From the NCBI GenBank assembly GCA_016703665.1, contig JADJBS010000020.1, positions 248,001 to 312,000 on the forward strand: DNA of 64,000 nt. Reading direction: 5' to 3'. Source of the DNA: Candidatus Defluviibacillus avedoerensis (GTDB lineage: Bacteria > Pseudomonadota > Gammaproteobacteria > Burkholderiales > Burkholderiaceae_C). Positions 41,288 to 50,804 of the stretch are shown here, piece after piece (position 1 is the stretch's first letter; each line of letters begins with the position of its first letter). Below the pieces are notes generated by a model. That model ran no database searches. It saw nothing but the letters and a program-made list of their open reading frames with translations, and was not told where the DNA came from. The position numbers were made by a program, and so were the translations under genes.

Positions 41288-42741
41288 ACCGTCGCCACTA
41301 CCTGCACATTGCCTTGAACATCAGCTCCATGGTGCTGCCCATGGTTGCTGGTCTGCTCGTGGTGCCTGACCTGATCCAGCGCCTGGGAACAGACCGCTTT
41401 GGTGTCCTGTCCATCAGTTGGGTATTGGTAGGCTATTTTGGCTTGCTGGATCTTGGCTTGGCGCGTGGCTTGACGCAGTACCTAGCCAGTCAGAAAAGCC
41501 TGGGCCGCAGCGATGCAGAATGCGCCTACGCAGCGCGCAAGGTGCGCGGCTGGATGCTGGGCCTGGGCCTGCTCTGGTCCGTGATTCTTCTTGCGCTGAC
41601 TGCCTGGGTCACGCAGACTGGTCTCAAAATGCCCGAGTCTCTGCGGCAAGAGGCCAGCGTAGGCTGGGTGTGCCTGTCCTTGTCCGTGCCGCCGTTGCTC
41701 TGGGCAGCCAGTAGCTTTGGTGTCATGGAAGCCAGCAGCCGCTTTTCGGCGGTGAATGCTGTTCGCCTGCCCCTGGGGGTCGCCAGCTTTGTCGTCCCAT
41801 GGATAGTGGCCCAGTGGTCATCCCATCTGGGCTGGGTACTGGGTGGGTTAATGCTTGTTCGGATGCTGGCTGCACTGGTATTGGCGATGCTGAGTCGACG
41901 CCATTTTTCAGATCCCAGTCCGAGCCACTTCAGTTTGAGCCAGATTTTGAAATTTGGTGGTTGGTTGTCTGTCAGCAACATCGTGGGCCCATTTCTAAGC
42001 TATTTTGATCGCTTCGCGATTGGCGCGCTGGTATCAATTTCAGCCGTCACTTACTACACCGTACCGTTCGACGTTCTGATCCGCCTGCCAACCATCCCGA
42101 TGGCCATGATGGCGGCACTCTTTCCCCTGCTCGCTCAGTCTCACGGGAGCACCCAACTGCACGATGGCCAGTTGCGAAATACGTTTGCTGCGGTTGGACA
42201 CTTGCTCGTGAGTATTTGGCTACCAGGCATGCTTGTGTGCGGTTTAGTTGGAACGCTTGCACTGGAGTGGTGGATTGGGCCGGACATGGCGAACGCAGGT
42301 GGACCTGTGTGGGCATGGTTATCGCTGGGCATTTTGCTCAATGGTTTTGCCCATCTTCCCTACACCTTGCTGCACAGCGCCGGTCGTAGCGACATCACAG
42401 CCAAGTTTCACCTGGCCGAACTGGTGCCCTACCTTGCCCTTGTTTGGTGGGCTTTGCTGAATTTTGGTATCGAAGGAGCCGCAGCTGTGTGGGCCTTGCG
42501 GTGCGGCGTTGACACTGCCCTGCTTTATGCGGCCGTGGTGCGTCTAAGGCCAGGTTTGCGCCATACGGCTATCCAGGTTGCCGGCTGGGCGTTTTTTGGC
42601 TGTTTGGGACTGTGGATGATCCAGACAATGACATCTGGCCTGCAGCCCGCCTGGCCGCAGCCAGTAGACACTCTGTGGCTAGGAATGGCCGCACTGGGAT
42701 GGACGGTTTGGCAAGGCAGAAAACTAAACGCATCGCAATGA
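41281..42741 (+). CDS. Wzx-like polysaccharide flippase
   Basis: A 486-residue integral membrane protein with about 12 hydrophobic helices. It uses a GTG start at 41281 that overlaps the dehydratase gene by 7 bp. The N-terminus NISSMVLPMVAGLLVVPDLI is typical of the MOP/PST exporter superfamily (Polysacc_synt/MATE-like). It should move undecaprenyl-linked repeat units across the inner membrane. No Wzy polymerase is seen in the operon. Confidence 0.9.
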   Translation: MLNRRHYLHIALNISSMVLPMVAGLLVVPDLIQRLGTDRFGVLSISWVLVGYFGLLDLGLARGLTQYLASQKSLGRSDAECAYAARKVRGWMLGLGLLWSVILLALTAWVTQTGLKMPESLRQEASVGWVCLSLSVPPLLWAASSFGVMEASSRFSAVNAVRLPLGVASFVVPWIVAQWSSHLGWVLGGLMLVRMLAALVLAMLSRRHFSDPSPSHFSLSQILKFGGWLSVSNIVGPFLSYFDRFAIGALVSISAVTYYTVPFDVLIRLPTIPMAMMAALFPLLAQSHGSTQLHDGQLRNTFAAVGHLLVSIWLPGMLVCGLVGTLALEWWIGPDMANAGGPVWAWLSLGILLNGFAHLPYTLLHSAGRSDITAKFHLAELVPYLALVWWALLNFGIEGAAAVWALRCGVDTALLYAAVVRLRPGLRHTAIQVAGWAFFGCLGLWMIQTMTSGLQPAWPQPVDTLWLGMAALGWTVWQGRKLNASQ

Positions 42742-42766
42742 CATCAAAACCAACATGGGGCTTTCA

Positions 42767-43570
42767 ATGAACCGCTTTAGGTCGTTTGCCAAAGCGGTCG
42801 TAATTCAAACTCTCAAGGCGTTTGGGCGGCCCTCCAGCGGCCTACGCTCCAACTGGGTGCGCATGCAGTTGGCCAAGAAACACCTCCGTGGCACAGGTAT
42901 TGAGATAGGCGCCATGCACAACCCTCTGCGCGTGCCCAAGACCGCACGGGTTGAGTACCTTGATGTCACCACCCGTGAAGAAAACATCAGAAAGTTTCCG
43001 GACCTTGATCCACAGGCCCTGGTGAATGTCGATTACTTGGCCAATGGCTTCTTGATGGATGGCATTGCCTCATCAAGCTTTGACTTCGTGATCGCCAACC
43101 ATGTACTCGAACATGCCTCCAATCCAGTCGGTGCTTTAGTGCAATGGTTCAGGGTACTCAAACCAGGGGGGATTTTGTACTGCGCACTGCCACGAATGGA
43201 CATTACCTTTGACAAGGGCCGAAAGCTAACCACCGCCGCACACATGATGGAGGACTACCAGTTCTGTGGCGATCACAATCGTGCCCAAATGAGAGAACGC
43301 AACCTGGACCACTACCGTGAGTGGCTCAGCATTGCCATCCCGGCACACACAGGGCAACCGCCGCCGAAGCCTGACTTACTGGCAGTCCAAATAGGGGAGT
43401 ACGCGGATCGCGAGGAAGAAATTCACTTCCATACCTTTACGATGGCGTCGGCACTTGAGCTTCTTCGAGAACTGGCCAAAAGCGTTCTTCCGCAAATGAC
43501 CGTGGTGCAAGCATTGGACGCAAGGGCAGAGATCCTCTTGATCCTGAAGAAAAGTCCCACGCCGCAATGA
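42767..43570 (+). CDS. SAM-dependent methyltransferase in the polysaccharide operon
   Basis: About 267 residues from the ATG at 42767, which has GGGG at a suitable distance; an ATG at 42755 is the alternative. The SAM fold is seen as a glycine motif TGIEIGAMHNPLRVPKTARV, then DFVIANHVLEHASNPVGALV and FRVLKPGGILYCALPR, typical of the Methyltransf_11 group. A modification of the repeat unit or its lipid carrier is likely by context. The specific acceptor is unknown. Confidence 0.85.
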   Translation: MNRFRSFAKAVVIQTLKAFGRPSSGLRSNWVRMQLAKKHLRGTGIEIGAMHNPLRVPKTARVEYLDVTTREENIRKFPDLDPQALVNVDYLANGFLMDGIASSSFDFVIANHVLEHASNPVGALVQWFRVLKPGGILYCALPRMDITFDKGRKLTTAAHMMEDYQFCGDHNRAQMRERNLDHYREWLSIAIPAHTGQPPPKPDLLAVQIGEYADREEEIHFHTFTMASALELLRELAKSVLPQMTVVQALDARAEILLILKKSPTPQ

Positions 43571-43580
43571 CGCTATTTTC

Positions 43581-44660
43581 ATGATCCCCATTTTCGCAAA
43601 CGCCACAGCACCCTCTATTGCTGACACACCCTGGCCTCAGGCTGATCTGCAAAGGCTGGGCCATTGCCCGGTGTGTCAAAGCACTTCACGCGCGCTGCGC
43701 TACGCCGATGTGACTGATCGCCTTTTTGGCTGTGCGCCGGGACACTGGCAAATTTACACCTGTATTGAATGTCAAACAGCGTATGTAGATTCACGTCCAA
43801 CCGAGGGCAGCATCGGCCGAGCTTACGGCACCTATTTCACACACAACGACGGCAAGGCAGTTTCAGTATCCAGCGGCTTACGTGGAGGGGTAAAGGCCGC
43901 CCTGAACGGATTTCGCAAGAATCACTGGCAAATGCCTTTGAATCCTGCGAACACGGTCACTGGAAAGTTCATTGGCCTGATCTATCCTGTCCGAGAACTG
44001 GTCGTCGCACACATGCGCAACTTGCCAAGGCAATTGCCGCGCCCTGGCGCTTGTTTGCTGGACGTCGGTTGTGGCAACGGTCTGTACCTTGAACTTGCGC
44101 GCCAGGCAGGCTGGCAAGTCAAAGGTGTTGACTTCGATACACAAGCAGTGGCGAGCGCTCAAACACGTGGCCTGGATGTTCGTGTTGGTGGTTTGGAGCA
44201 GGTTCAGGATTTAGCCGGTAGTTTTGACCGGTTGACCTGCAGTCATGTCATTGAGCACGTGCATGAGCCACGGAAATGGCTGCAAAGCATGCATGCCATG
44301 CTGCGTCCCGGCGGCAGCCTTTGGCTGCAGACACCGAATGTAGACGCGCTCGGCCACAAGCGATTTGGCGCGGACTGGCTTGGGCTGGATCCGCCGCGCC
44401 ATCTGACACTGATGAACCCGCGAACCCTGCGCAACTTGTTGGAGGAAAGCGGGTTTTCCGTGCGAATGCTTGCTTTGCCCGCACTGATGGCCTTGTCGGT
44501 CTATCAAGACAGCGACTGTATGGCCAAAGGATTGCCACAAATTGGCACGCGTCTTTCGTGGCGCAGTTTCGTCCAATGGAGTTGGCTGAAGGACGCATGG
44601 CGTCAATCGAACGACCTTTCCTATGCGGAGTTCATCACGGTGGAAGCGGTCAAGGTTTGA
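43581..44660 (+). CDS. SAM-dependent methyltransferase with N-terminal zinc-binding motif
   Basis: A 359-residue protein. Residues about 25-65 hold a four-cysteine, zinc-ribbon-like segment (HCPVCQS then YTCIECQTAYVDSRP). A class-I methyltransferase domain follows with ACLLDVGCGNGLYLELARQA, then RLTCSHVIEHVHEPRKWLQS and LRPGGSLWLQTPN. This layout is common in sugar methyltransferases of O-antigen clusters. It is the second methyltransferase in a row, which suggests two methyl marks or chain capping. Its stop overlaps the next start as TTGA. Confidence 0.87.
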   Translation: MIPIFANATAPSIADTPWPQADLQRLGHCPVCQSTSRALRYADVTDRLFGCAPGHWQIYTCIECQTAYVDSRPTEGSIGRAYGTYFTHNDGKAVSVSSGLRGGVKAALNGFRKNHWQMPLNPANTVTGKFIGLIYPVRELVVAHMRNLPRQLPRPGACLLDVGCGNGLYLELARQAGWQVKGVDFDTQAVASAQTRGLDVRVGGLEQVQDLAGSFDRLTCSHVIEHVHEPRKWLQSMHAMLRPGGSLWLQTPNVDALGHKRFGADWLGLDPPRHLTLMNPRTLRNLLEESGFSVRMLALPALMALSVYQDSDCMAKGLPQIGTRLSWRSFVQWSWLKDAWRQSNDLSYAEFITVEAVKV

Positions 44661-45547
44661 AGGTCGTTTCTGTCACGGTTTGCTATCAAGCCGACCTCCG
44701 GGCATTGGAGCGTCAGCTTGCAAGCCTGCGGCGCCAAGTTGATCAGATGCTCGTGTACGACAACGCACCACCGGATGAAGCACTGAGCAGCATATGCCGA
44801 GAACATGGCGCTTGGCTGGTCAGTCTGGGGGCCAACACAGGAATCGGTTTTGCACAGAACCGGGGTATCGAGCGAGCCATTGAATCAGGTGCAGAGGCCG
44901 TGCTTTTGATGGATCAGGACAGCGAACCCCAGCCCGATATGGTGGCGTTGCTGGTACAGGCTCTGCTGCAACATCCGCAGGCCGCAGCCACTGGCGCCAG
45001 CTCAATCGACATGCGCACCCAGCGCCAAAGTTACTTTGAATTTGACACGGGTGGTTGGCCGGGTCGCTGGACACCAGTGGGCAATACCGCTGGCCAAACA
45101 GTCAATGCCGCGTATTTAATTGCATCTGGCAGCCTTCTGCGCGTTGCGACCTTGCAAGCGATCGGCCTGATGCGTGAAGACTGGTTTATCGACCATGTGG
45201 ATACGGAATGGTCACTGCGCGCACGCGCACAAGGCTGGCTCATGTTGGGCGTTGCAGATGCCCAATTGGGACACCGATTGGGCGACAAGGTAACGAAGAT
45301 CTGGTTCGGACGCCCGCGACAAGTCCCACACCACAGCCCTCAGCGCAATTACTACATGTTTCGCAATGCTTTGCTGCTGCTGCGTGAGCCTTTTGTTGCG
45401 ACAAATTGGCGTCGCTATCACCTCACCCGTCTGGTGCAACTCTTCTTCTTCTTCCTCGCATTTGCGCCACAGCGAGCATTGCGTTTTCGCCTGATGGTGC
45501 GCGGCTTGATCGACGGCATGCGCGGGCGTACTGGGCCCATGCCATGA
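44657..45547 (+). CDS. Glycosyltransferase family 2, rhamnosyltransferase-like
   Basis: A 296-residue glycosyltransferase with an inferred TTG start at 44657 overlapping the previous stop (TTGA). Homology begins at once with KVVSVTVCYQADLRALERQL, and no ATG or GTG is nearby. The GT-A core shows MLVYDNAP, NTGIGFAQNRGIERAIESGA and the metal-binding VLLMDQDSEP. The acceptor-side motif DWFIDHVDTEWSLRARAQGW is typical of rhamnosyltransferases. A C-terminal hydrophobic segment (LVQLFFFFLAFAP) may anchor it to the membrane. Confidence 0.88.
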   Translation: MKVVSVTVCYQADLRALERQLASLRRQVDQMLVYDNAPPDEALSSICREHGAWLVSLGANTGIGFAQNRGIERAIESGAEAVLLMDQDSEPQPDMVALLVQALLQHPQAAATGASSIDMRTQRQSYFEFDTGGWPGRWTPVGNTAGQTVNAAYLIASGSLLRVATLQAIGLMREDWFIDHVDTEWSLRARAQGWLMLGVADAQLGHRLGDKVTKIWFGRPRQVPHHSPQRNYYMFRNALLLLREPFVATNWRRYHLTRLVQLFFFFLAFAPQRALRFRLMVRGLIDGMRGRTGPMP

Positions 45548-46314
45548 CCAGTAACAACATAGACGCAGCTTTGAGCCCACTTTCGCGCTCGCGCGAGTCT
45601 CGCGCACCGGTGTCTGTGTGCCTGGCCTGTTACAACGGCGAGCGCTACATCGCCGAGCAACTCAACTCCGTACTGGACCAGCTTTTGCCGTACGATGAAA
45701 TCATTGTGTCTGACGACGCCTCAACCGATCAGACAGCTGCCGTCGTTCACGCCTTGAAGGACAACCGCATTCGATTTCACCAAAACGAGTGTGGCCTTGG
45801 CATTGTGCGTAATTTTGAGCAGGCGCTGGCGCATGCCAGAAACGACCTGATTTTCCTATGTGATCAGGACGACATCTGGTTGCCGGGCAAGGTAGACCGA
45901 ATGGTGGCTTCGCTCAACAACGCCGTGATGGTCGTCAGCGATTGCCGCGTCGTCGATGCAAGCTTGGCAACTTTGTATCCGTCATTTTTTGCACGACTTG
46001 GGTCACGCCCAGGCATACTGCGCAACCTGTGGCGCAATACCTACCTGGGCTGTTGTATCGCTTTTCACCGCCGCCTGCTGAAGCGCGCGTTGCCCATTCC
46101 CACCAAGGTGCCTATGCATGACATGTGGCTTGGGCTGACGGCGCAAACGCTTGGACAGGTGATTTTTCTGCCAGAAGTACTGTCGCTGTATCGTCGCCAT
46201 GGCGCTGCATCAAGCGATGGAGGACGCACCAGTACATCCAGCCGACTGCAGCAGCTGAAATGGCGCTGGCGGCTGGTGTCTGCCTTGGTAATTCGCTGGG
46301 GCTTTGGCCGATGA
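45544..46314 (+). CDS. Glycosyltransferase family 2
   Basis: A 256-residue GT-A glycosyltransferase. The start at 45544 overlaps the previous stop (ATGA). The core begins APVSVCLACYNGERYIAEQL, with nucleotide-binding IIVSDDASTDQTAAVVHAL and the metal site DLIFLCDQDDIWLPGKVDR. HDMWLGLTAQTLGQVIFLPE follows on the acceptor side. It likely adds one sugar of the repeat unit; donor and linkage unknown. Confidence 0.9.
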   Translation: MTSNNIDAALSPLSRSRESRAPVSVCLACYNGERYIAEQLNSVLDQLLPYDEIIVSDDASTDQTAAVVHALKDNRIRFHQNECGLGIVRNFEQALAHARNDLIFLCDQDDIWLPGKVDRMVASLNNAVMVVSDCRVVDASLATLYPSFFARLGSRPGILRNLWRNTYLGCCIAFHRRLLKRALPIPTKVPMHDMWLGLTAQTLGQVIFLPEVLSLYRRHGAASSDGGRTSTSSRLQQLKWRWRLVSALVIRWGFGR

Positions 46315-47060
46315 AAATCAGCATCATCACGGTTTGCTACAACAGTGCAAGCACCATTGAGCATTGCCTTGACTCTGTGGCGAGGCAGAGCTACCCCGAT
46401 ATTGAACACATCGTCATTGATGGCGCCTCGCCTGACGGCACCGCTGAGATCATCCAAACGCATGGCCAGCGCGTGGCATGTTTGGTGTCTGAGCCAGACC
46501 AAGGCATTTACGACGCGATGAACAAAGGCCTGGCCTTGGCTTGCGGCGACGTAATTGGCATCCTCAACGCAGATGACCGCTACGCCGACGACGATGCATT
46601 GACCCGCGTCGCGGCACAAATGACGGAGCGAAACCTGGACATTCTTTATGGCGATGTCGCCTTTTTCAAACCCGAAGCGCCCACCAAACTGGTGCGCCGA
46701 TTCAGTTCTGCACGCTTTCGTCCTGAGAGAATCGCCTGGGGATGGATGCCTGCTCATCCAGCCTTGTTTATCAAGCGCGCCGTGTTTGACCAGATAGGAA
46801 CGTACCAGACCGACTACCGCATCGCAGGCGACTACGAATGGGTGGCGCGGGCATTCTCCCGCGGCACCTGGCGGCATGCGTATTTGCCTGAGGTACTGGT
46901 TCATATGCAAATGGGGGGCATCAGCACCCGAAGCTGGCGAAGCACCCTTTTGCTGAACCGGGAAGTACTCCGTGCCTGCCGCACCAACGGGATTGCCACC
47001 AACTGGATCAAGATTCTTTCAAAGTACCCCTTGAAAGCGCTGGAGTTGATGCGTTCATGA
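46311..47060 (+). CDS. Glycosyltransferase family 2 (WcaA-like)
   Basis: A 249-residue GT-A glycosyltransferase starting MKISIITVCYNSASTIEHCL, overlapping the previous gene by 4 bp (ATGA). Motifs include HIVIDGASPDGT, SEPDQGIYDAMNKGLALACG and VIGILNADDRYADDDALTRV. The acceptor-side YRIAGDYEWVARAF is typical of colanic-acid-type family 2 enzymes. It probably adds a further sugar of the repeat unit. Confidence 0.9.
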   Translation: MKISIITVCYNSASTIEHCLDSVARQSYPDIEHIVIDGASPDGTAEIIQTHGQRVACLVSEPDQGIYDAMNKGLALACGDVIGILNADDRYADDDALTRVAAQMTERNLDILYGDVAFFKPEAPTKLVRRFSSARFRPERIAWGWMPAHPALFIKRAVFDQIGTYQTDYRIAGDYEWVARAFSRGTWRHAYLPEVLVHMQMGGISTRSWRSTLLLNREVLRACRTNGIATNWIKILSKYPLKALELMRS

Positions 47061-48007
47061 ACATACTTCTGACCGGTGCAAATGGGTTTGTCGGTCGGGC
47101 TACTCTGGCTTGTTTGCTTCAAACGCCCGATACCGCTGTCAGTCTGGCGCTCAGGACACCAATTGCAGGAATGTCTGCCCACTGCCAACACCCAATAGAA
47201 AGCATCAGTGGCAACACCCGTTGGTCCCATGCGCTGCATGGCGTCGACACCGTGATTCACCTCGCGGCGCGTGTGCATGTGATGAACGACCGCTCACCCG
47301 ATCCCCTCGCCGAGTTTCGCACTGTGAACGTGGAAGGCTCACTCGCCCTGGCACGACAGGCAGCGAGTGCTGGCGTGCGCCGCTTCGTGTACATCAGCTC
47401 AATCAAGGTACTGGGCGAGTCCACGTTACCTGGGCAAACCTTCACAGAGGACAGTCCGGCTGAGCCGCGTGACCCCTACGGCATCAGCAAATGGGAGGCA
47501 GAGCAAGGCCTGCGCGATATCGCAGACCAAACCGGCCTGGAGGTCGTCATCTTGCGCCCACCTCTGGTTTACGGGCCAGGCGTTGGTGCCAATTTTCAGT
47601 CCTTGATGAGCGCTGTACGTCGCGGCTTTGTGCTGCCATTGGCAAGCGTGAAGAACAAAAGAAGTATGGTCTCCGTGGAAAATCTGGCCAATGCCATCTG
47701 CCTGTGCGCCCAGCATCCGGCTGCAGCAAACCAGACCTTTCTGGTGAGCGACCAAGAGGACTTGTCAACGCCGCAACTCGTTAGTGCACTGGCGAAGGCC
47801 ATGAAGCGACCCGCACGCTTGCTGCCTGTCCCGGTCGGCATGCTGAAAACCATTGGACGCATCACCGGAAAGTCTGCCGCCATTGATCGCCTGTGCGGCA
47901 ATCTGTGCATTGACAGCAGCAAAATCAGCCGGATGCTTGGGTGGCGCCCCATCTTGAGCGTGGCCGACGCGATGCAGCAAACCGTCGCAGGCGAGGGACT
48001 CACATGA
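47057..48007 (+). CDS. NAD-dependent epimerase/dehydratase (WbpV-like)
   Basis: A 316-residue extended SDR enzyme with the NAD site MNILLTGANGFVGRATLACL, VDTVIHLAARVHVM, catalytic serines in RFVYISSIKVLGE and YxxxK in DPYGISKWEAEQG. The sequence resembles the 4-epimerase/reductase group found next to terminal sugar transferases in Pseudomonas O-antigen loci (WbpV type). It probably makes the UDP-sugar loaded by the adjacent transferase. Overlaps on both sides are ATGA. Confidence 0.87.
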   Translation: MNILLTGANGFVGRATLACLLQTPDTAVSLALRTPIAGMSAHCQHPIESISGNTRWSHALHGVDTVIHLAARVHVMNDRSPDPLAEFRTVNVEGSLALARQAASAGVRRFVYISSIKVLGESTLPGQTFTEDSPAEPRDPYGISKWEAEQGLRDIADQTGLEVVILRPPLVYGPGVGANFQSLMSAVRRGFVLPLASVKNKRSMVSVENLANAICLCAQHPAAANQTFLVSDQEDLSTPQLVSALAKAMKRPARLLPVPVGMLKTIGRITGKSAAIDRLCGNLCIDSSKISRMLGWRPILSVADAMQQTVAGEGLT

Positions 48008-48564
48008 AACGCTGCATGGACCTCAGCCTTTGCCTGGTGGCCGCATGGATTCTGCTGGTACCTTGCGTGTTCATTGCCCTGGCAGTCAGGCTCGGCTCAC
48101 CGGGCCCGGCACTCTATTGGTCTGACCGCGTAGGTCGCCATAACAAGATTTTTCGGATGCCCAAATTTCGCAGCATGCGGATAGACACGCCGACCGTTGC
48201 CACGCATTTGCTGGAAGACCCCAAGGCCTGGCTGACCCCCGCAGGCGAGTTTCTGCGAAAAAGCAGTCTCGACGAGTTGCCCCAACTGTGGTGCATCCTG
48301 CTTGGAGAAATGAGTTTTGTCGGTCCACGGCCTGCCCTTTATAACCAGCACGACCTGATTGAAGCGCGAACATATCTGGGCATTCATACGCTGCGCCCCG
48401 GCCTGACCGGATGGGCGCAGGTCAATGGGCGTGATGAGCTACCTCAGGAAACCAAAGTCGCGCTGGATAAACACTACTTGACGCACCAATCCTTATTGCT
48501 GGACCTGAAAATTCTGCTTGCCACCTTTGTCAAAGTCCTGCGACGGGACGGTATTTCACATTGA
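48004..48564 (+). CDS. Initiating polyprenyl-phosphate sugar phosphotransferase (PglC/WcaJ-type)
   Basis: A 186-residue bacterial sugar transferase of the small, single-domain PGT type: one N-terminal membrane segment (LSLCLVAAWILLVPCVFIAL), then KFRSMRIDTPT, the catalytic region SSLDELPQLWCILLGEMSFV-GPRP and RPGLTGWAQVNGRDELP. It moves a sugar-1-phosphate onto undecaprenyl phosphate to begin each repeat unit. It is the last gene of the operon, coupled to the epimerase by ATGA; lysS follows 69 bp later. Confidence 0.93.
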   Translation: MKRCMDLSLCLVAAWILLVPCVFIALAVRLGSPGPALYWSDRVGRHNKIFRMPKFRSMRIDTPTVATHLLEDPKAWLTPAGEFLRKSSLDELPQLWCILLGEMSFVGPRPALYNQHDLIEARTYLGIHTLRPGLTGWAQVNGRDELPQETKVALDKHYLTHQSLLLDLKILLATFVKVLRRDGISH

Positions 48565-48633
48565 TTTCGTGGTTCCGGGCCTGGCACCATCCAAAATTAC
48601 AATAGAGGGTTATCCCCTTAACACTACAACGCA

Positions 48634-50162
48634 ATGTCCGACACCAACGCTCACGCTATCCCCCAAGACGAGAACCAACTGATTGCCGAGCGTCGGGAGA
48701 AGCTCAAAGCCATTCGGTCAGCACAAAATGAAGGCAAGGGCATTGCGTTTCCGAACGATTTCAAACCCAAGGACCATGCTCTGGCCCTGTTGGCCGCGCA
48801 TGAAGCCAAAGACGTCGAAGCGTTGACGGCTGAGGCTGCGCACACCTCTGTGGCTGGTCGCATGATGCTCAAGCGAGTCATGGGCAAGGCCAGCTTTGCC
48901 ACGTTGCAGGACAGCACAGGTCGCATCCAGGTTTACGTGACACGTGACGCCATCGGTGAAGAAAATTACGCGCTCTTCAAACATTGGGACCTGGGCGATA
49001 TCGTTGCTGCTGAGGGCACAGTCTTCAAAACCAAGACGGGCGAACTGTCCATCCACGCCACCCGCGTACGCCTCCTCACCAAATCCCTGCGCCCCCTGCC
49101 AGACAAGTTCCACGGCATGCAGGATCAGGAGACCAAATACCGCCAGCGTTATGTGGACCTGATCACCGACGAAGCCGCTCGCAAGCGTTTCACGGCCCGC
49201 AGCAAAGCGGTGAGTGGCGTGCGTGACTTCATGGTCAAGCATGACTTTCTGGAAGTCGAAACCCCCATGCTGCACCCCATTCCAGGTGGAGCCAATGCCA
49301 AACCGTTTGTAACCCATCACAATGCGTTGGACCAGCAAATGTTCCTGCGCATAGCGCCCGAGCTTTACCTCAAGCGCCTGATCGTCGGGGGCTTTGACCG
49401 CGTGTTCGAGATCAACCGCAGCTTCCGCAATGAAGGCATCTCGGTGCGCCACAACCCCGAATTCACCATGATGGAGTTCTATGCGGCCTACTGGAACTAC
49501 CTGGACCTGATGGACTTTACCGAGGCCCTGATCCGCGACGCAGCCATCAGGGCAACCGGTGGCCTGCAACTCACCTATGCGGGCAAAGAAGTTGATCTGA
49601 GCCAGCCGTTCAGGCGTCTGACCATCGTGCAAGCTATCCAGCAACACACCGATGCGGGCGAGCATGTCAGCAGCACGCAGTGGCTGATTGCCGCCCTGAA
49701 AAAACTCGGACTGAACGAACACAAAAACAAACTCTCCACACGCAGTTTGGCCAGTCTGCAGGTGATGTATTTCGAAGAAGCCGTGGAAGACAAGCTCTGG
49801 CAGCCCACCTTCATCATGGAACACCCGACCGAAATATCGCCCCTGGCACGCGCCAATGACAGCCGCCCGGAAGTGACCGAGCGCTTTGAGCTCTACATCA
49901 CCGGACGAGAGTTTGGCAACGGCTTCTCTGAATTAAACGACGCAGAAGAGCAAGCCTCACGCTTTCATGCCCAGGTGGCAGCCAAAGACGAAGGCGACGA
50001 CGAAGCCATGTATTACGACCACGACTTTGTGCGTGCGCTGGAATACGGCATGCCCCCACCGGTGGCTGCGGCATCGGTCTGGACCGCCTGATGATGCTGC
50101 TGACCGACAGCCCCAGCATCCGCGACGTGATCCTCTTCCCCGCGCTGCGCCGCGAAGCTTGA
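48634..50162 (+). CDS. lysS: Lysyl-tRNA synthetase (class II), one-base frameshift near the end
   Basis: Charges tRNA-Lys. The N-terminal OB fold includes AGRMMLKRVMGKASFATLQD. Class II motif 1 lies around FMVKHDFLEVETPMLHPIPG, motif 2 in FEINRSFRNEGISVRHNPEF, and the region LYITGREFGNGFSELNDAEE follows. The first frame ends at 50091 after EYGMPPPVAAASVWTA. Motif 3 (GGCGIGLDRLMMLLTDSP) and the end RDVILFPALRREA are in another frame to 50162. One C is missing from the five-C run at 50053-50057; restoring it gives a normal protein of about 509 residues. lysS is essential unless duplicated, so an error in the sequence is likely. Confidence 0.94.
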
Positions 50163-50190
50163 GGCGTGCTCTGTTGACGCAGATTCGGCC

Positions 50191-50796
50191 ATGCCTGCGT
50201 CTTGCAGGCATTTGCGCCTTACTGTTGTGGCGCTCCTGTTCAGCGCACCAATCAGTGCACAAACCGCAGAACAATCAGCATCAATCGAGCGGCCTCAGTC
50301 CAATCCCAGCTTCGCTTTGTTTGGTTTGGACAACGCCCCTCCAGGGGTCGAATTTCAATTAGACCCTCCCCCATCGCCCATCAGCACCAGTACCCGGGGC
50401 GTGGCGTCTTGGTATGGCCGCCAGTTTCATGGGCGCCGCACCGCCAGCGGCGAGCGATTCAACATGTACGGCCTCACAGCCGCCCACAAAACCTTGCCAC
50501 TGATGAGCTATGTGCGGGTGCGCAATCCGTCAAACGGCAAGAGCATTGTGGTCCGCGTCACAGACAGGGGGCCGTTTCATGGCAACCGCATGATTGATCT
50601 GAGCTACGGCGCGGCGCAAGAGCTTGACATTAATGGCTTGGGCGAGGTCGAGCTAGATGCTGTAGACCGTGCCGAGTACGAAGCACAGTCAGACCAAAAC
50701 ACCATCGAGCGTGATTTGCGGGAGGCCAGTTTTGTACCGGTGCCGACCAGGCAGACACCCAGAAAACCACCACCCCGCAAGCCCATCAGACGCTGA
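50191..50796 (+). CDS. rlpA: RlpA-like double-psi beta-barrel protein, exported
   Basis: A 201-residue protein. The signal peptide covers about residues 1-23 (LRLTVVALLFSAPISA). A single RlpA-type double-psi beta-barrel spans about 65-155: GVASWYGRQFHGRRTASGER, NMYGLTAAHKTLPLMSYVRV, and the catalytic aspartate in VRVTDRGPFHGNRMIDLSY. RlpA enzymes cleave stem-less peptidoglycan at septa. It has no C-terminal SPOR domain and no lipobox cysteine, so it is a short form; the tail is basic and proline-rich (RQTPRKPPPRKPIRR). It converges on nagZ. Confidence 0.88.
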   Translation: MPASCRHLRLTVVALLFSAPISAQTAEQSASIERPQSNPSFALFGLDNAPPGVEFQLDPPPSPISTSTRGVASWYGRQFHGRRTASGERFNMYGLTAAHKTLPLMSYVRVRNPSNGKSIVVRVTDRGPFHGNRMIDLSYGAAQELDINGLGEVELDAVDRAEYEAQSDQNTIERDLREASFVPVPTRQTPRKPPPRKPIRR

Positions 50797-50804
50797 ATGC
50801 GCCT

